Positions 63,007 through 64,000 of a DNA stretch of 64,000 nucleotides are shown here, piece after piece. The number at the start of each line of letters is the position of its first letter. Positions within the stretch are counted from its first letter, which is position 1. This DNA is from Streptomyces cavernae (GTDB lineage: Bacteria; Actinomycetota; Actinomycetes; Streptomycetales; Streptomycetaceae), in NCBI RefSeq assembly GCF_004023625.1, contig NZ_RPDJ01000026.1:1-64000 (forward strand). The letters are read 5' to 3'. Made by a program: the position numbers and the translations under genes. The notes below the pieces were generated by a model. The model saw only the letters and a list, made by a program, of their open reading frames with translations. It made no database searches and was not told the DNA's origin.

Positions 63007-64000
63007 ATGATGCGCCGACGTGCGTGCGCGGCGGTGGTACTGGGCCTGCTGGCCTCGCTGTGCCTGGGCACGGCCGAGGCCGGGACCCCCGGCAGCCCCG
63101 AGCCGCTCCCCCTGGACCGGCTCTACGACAACACGGCCGTCAGCGACGACGCCCGCCCCGCCGAGGCGGACTTCGACGGCTCGGGCGCCTCGCTCTCGGC
63201 GCAGGACCTGACCGCCGCGGGCTGGACACCGGGGCGCACACTGACCGTCCAGGGCGCCCGGCTCACCTGGCCGCGCAGCTCGCCCGGGGAGCCGGACAAC
63301 GTACGCGCCGACGGCCAGTCGGTTCGCGTCAGGGGCCGCGGGAACGCACTGGCCCTCCTGGTCTCCGGCACCGGCGGCTCCGCCGCGACCGGCACCGGGG
63401 TGGTCCGGTACGCCAACGGCTCCTCCTCCGTGTACCGGCTCACCGCCGCCGACTGGCGCACCGGCCCGCTCACCACCAAGGCCGTCGCACTGCCGCACAT
63501 CAACACCCCCACGGGTCAACTCACCGAACAGGCCCGGCTGTACGTGGTGACCGTGCCTGTCGCACTGGGACGCGAGGTCGCCTCGGTCACGCTGCCGCGC
63601 GAGAAGGGGCTGCATGTGTTCGCGCTGTCCGTGCGCCCTGAGACCCGGGGCTGGACGGGCAGTTGGGCCGCATCGACGTCCGGACAGCCGGCCGTCGGGC
63701 CGTGGACGGACCGCACGCTGCGGCTGGTGGTGCACACCTCGGCGGGCGGACCGCGGGTGCGGATCCGGCTCGACAACACCTTCGCCTCCGCGCCGGTGCG
63801 GATCGGCAGTGCCACGGTGGCCGTGCAGTCCTCGGGGGCCACCCCGCTCGGGGCGCCGGTGCCGCTGTCGTTCCGCGGCGCGGCGGGGACCCGGATCCCT
63901 GCCGGGGCCCAGGAGTTCAGCGACCCGCTGGGCTTCGAGGTGCCGCCGGACACCAATCTGCTCGTCAGCTTCCATCTGCCCGAGACGGTGACGGCGGCGC
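63007..64000 (+). CDS. Secreted SGNH/GDSL hydrolase, N-terminal part (cut by window edge)
   Basis: The first 331 residues of an exported protein. Signal peptide about 1-25 (RRRACAAVVLGLLASLCLG, cleavage near AEA). Residues about 35-205 form a beta-rich carbohydrate-binding-like domain (DGSGASLSAQDLTAAGWTPG ... VRYANGSSSVYRL). From about 220 the pattern GSWAAST..GPWTDRTLRLVVHTSAGG..VRIRLDNTF is the characteristic entry of actinobacterial SGNH hydrolases, whose GDS-motif catalytic domain should follow beyond base 64000. GGGGGAACG precedes two consecutive ATGs (63007, 63010). The activity call rests on this entry segment, since no catalytic Ser is in the window. Confidence 0.82.
   Translation, partial: MMRRRACAAVVLGLLASLCLGTAEAGTPGSPEPLPLDRLYDNTAVSDDARPAEADFDGSGASLSAQDLTAAGWTPGRTLTVQGARLTWPRSSPGEPDNVRADGQSVRVRGRGNALALLVSGTGGSAATGTGVVRYANGSSSVYRLTAADWRTGPLTTKAVALPHINTPTGQLTEQARLYVVTVPVALGREVASVTLPREKGLHVFALSVRPETRGWTGSWAASTSGQPAVGPWTDRTLRLVVHTSAGGPRVRIRLDNTFASAPVRIGSATVAVQSSGATPLGAPVPLSFRGAAGTRIPAGAQEFSDPLGFEVPPDTNLLVSFHLPETVTAA

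Overview
The window is chromosomal DNA from a high-GC actinomycete, almost certainly Streptomyces or a close relative. Supporting signs are the strong third-position G/C bias, GTG and TTG starts, purine-rich GGAGG-type ribosome sites, Streptomyces-type families (SpoIIE phosphatase with an ATPase domain, PucR regulator, F420-dependent oxidoreductase, DUF6278, DUF4232 and DUF2795 proteins) and a dispersed intergenic repeat of a kind familiar from Streptomyces genomes. I see no rRNA, tRNA, CRISPR array, transposase, prophage or conjugative gene.

Layout. 1-7.3 kb (minus strand): a two-component pair (kinase cut by the window edge), a PAS/GAF/SpoIIE/ATPase phosphatase, an MFS exporter fused to three regulatory-like beta domains, and an SRPBCC protein. 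7.6-10.9 kb (plus): a radical SAM protein behind a LexA-type box, a secreted tripeptidyl-aminopeptidase-like hydrolase and a RidA protein. 12.1-22.5 kb: acetyl-CoA assimilation. A double-length 3-hydroxyacyl-CoA dehydrogenase and a TetR regulator are followed by the ethylmalonyl-CoA operon ccr-meaA-mcl-mch-acyl-CoA dehydrogenase, which together cover most steps from acetoacetyl-CoA to glyoxylate and propionyl-CoA. 22.7-24.2 kb: the phosphatidylethanolamine pair psd-pssA, closed by a strong terminator.

24.3-28.2 kb holds glycerate kinase and then three consecutive ADP-ribose/NAD enzymes (ADP-ribosylglycohydrolase, Nudix, sirtuin). A macro-domain gene coupled to a flavoprotein lies at 35 kb. 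28.5-32.2 kb encodes exported proteins, including a subtilase. 32.6-34.7 kb is an alkylation-repair operon (Ada-AlkA fusion plus Ogt). 34.8-38.9 kb is rich in short tandem repeats; one array lies inside the coding sequence of a gamma-glutamyltransferase, just ahead of its catalytic threonine.

42.2-51.4 kb (minus) is a reductive-pyrimidine/hydantoin degradation cluster: NCS1 permease, F420-dependent oxidoreductase, dihydropyrimidinase, two beta-ureidopropionase-like amidohydrolases, a class III aminotransferase and a PucR regulator. No gene for classical dihydropyrimidine dehydrogenase is present. 51.6-57.5 kb: a collagen-like alanine-rich protein, a divergent XRE regulator/methionine aminopeptidase pair that appears to use overlapping leaderless promoters, and a ClpC-type unfoldase. 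57.8-64 kb: a secreted gamma-glutamyltransferase, a membrane-anchored protein of unknown function, a secreted CocE-like hydrolase, a DUF6278 protein and the start of a secreted SGNH hydrolase.
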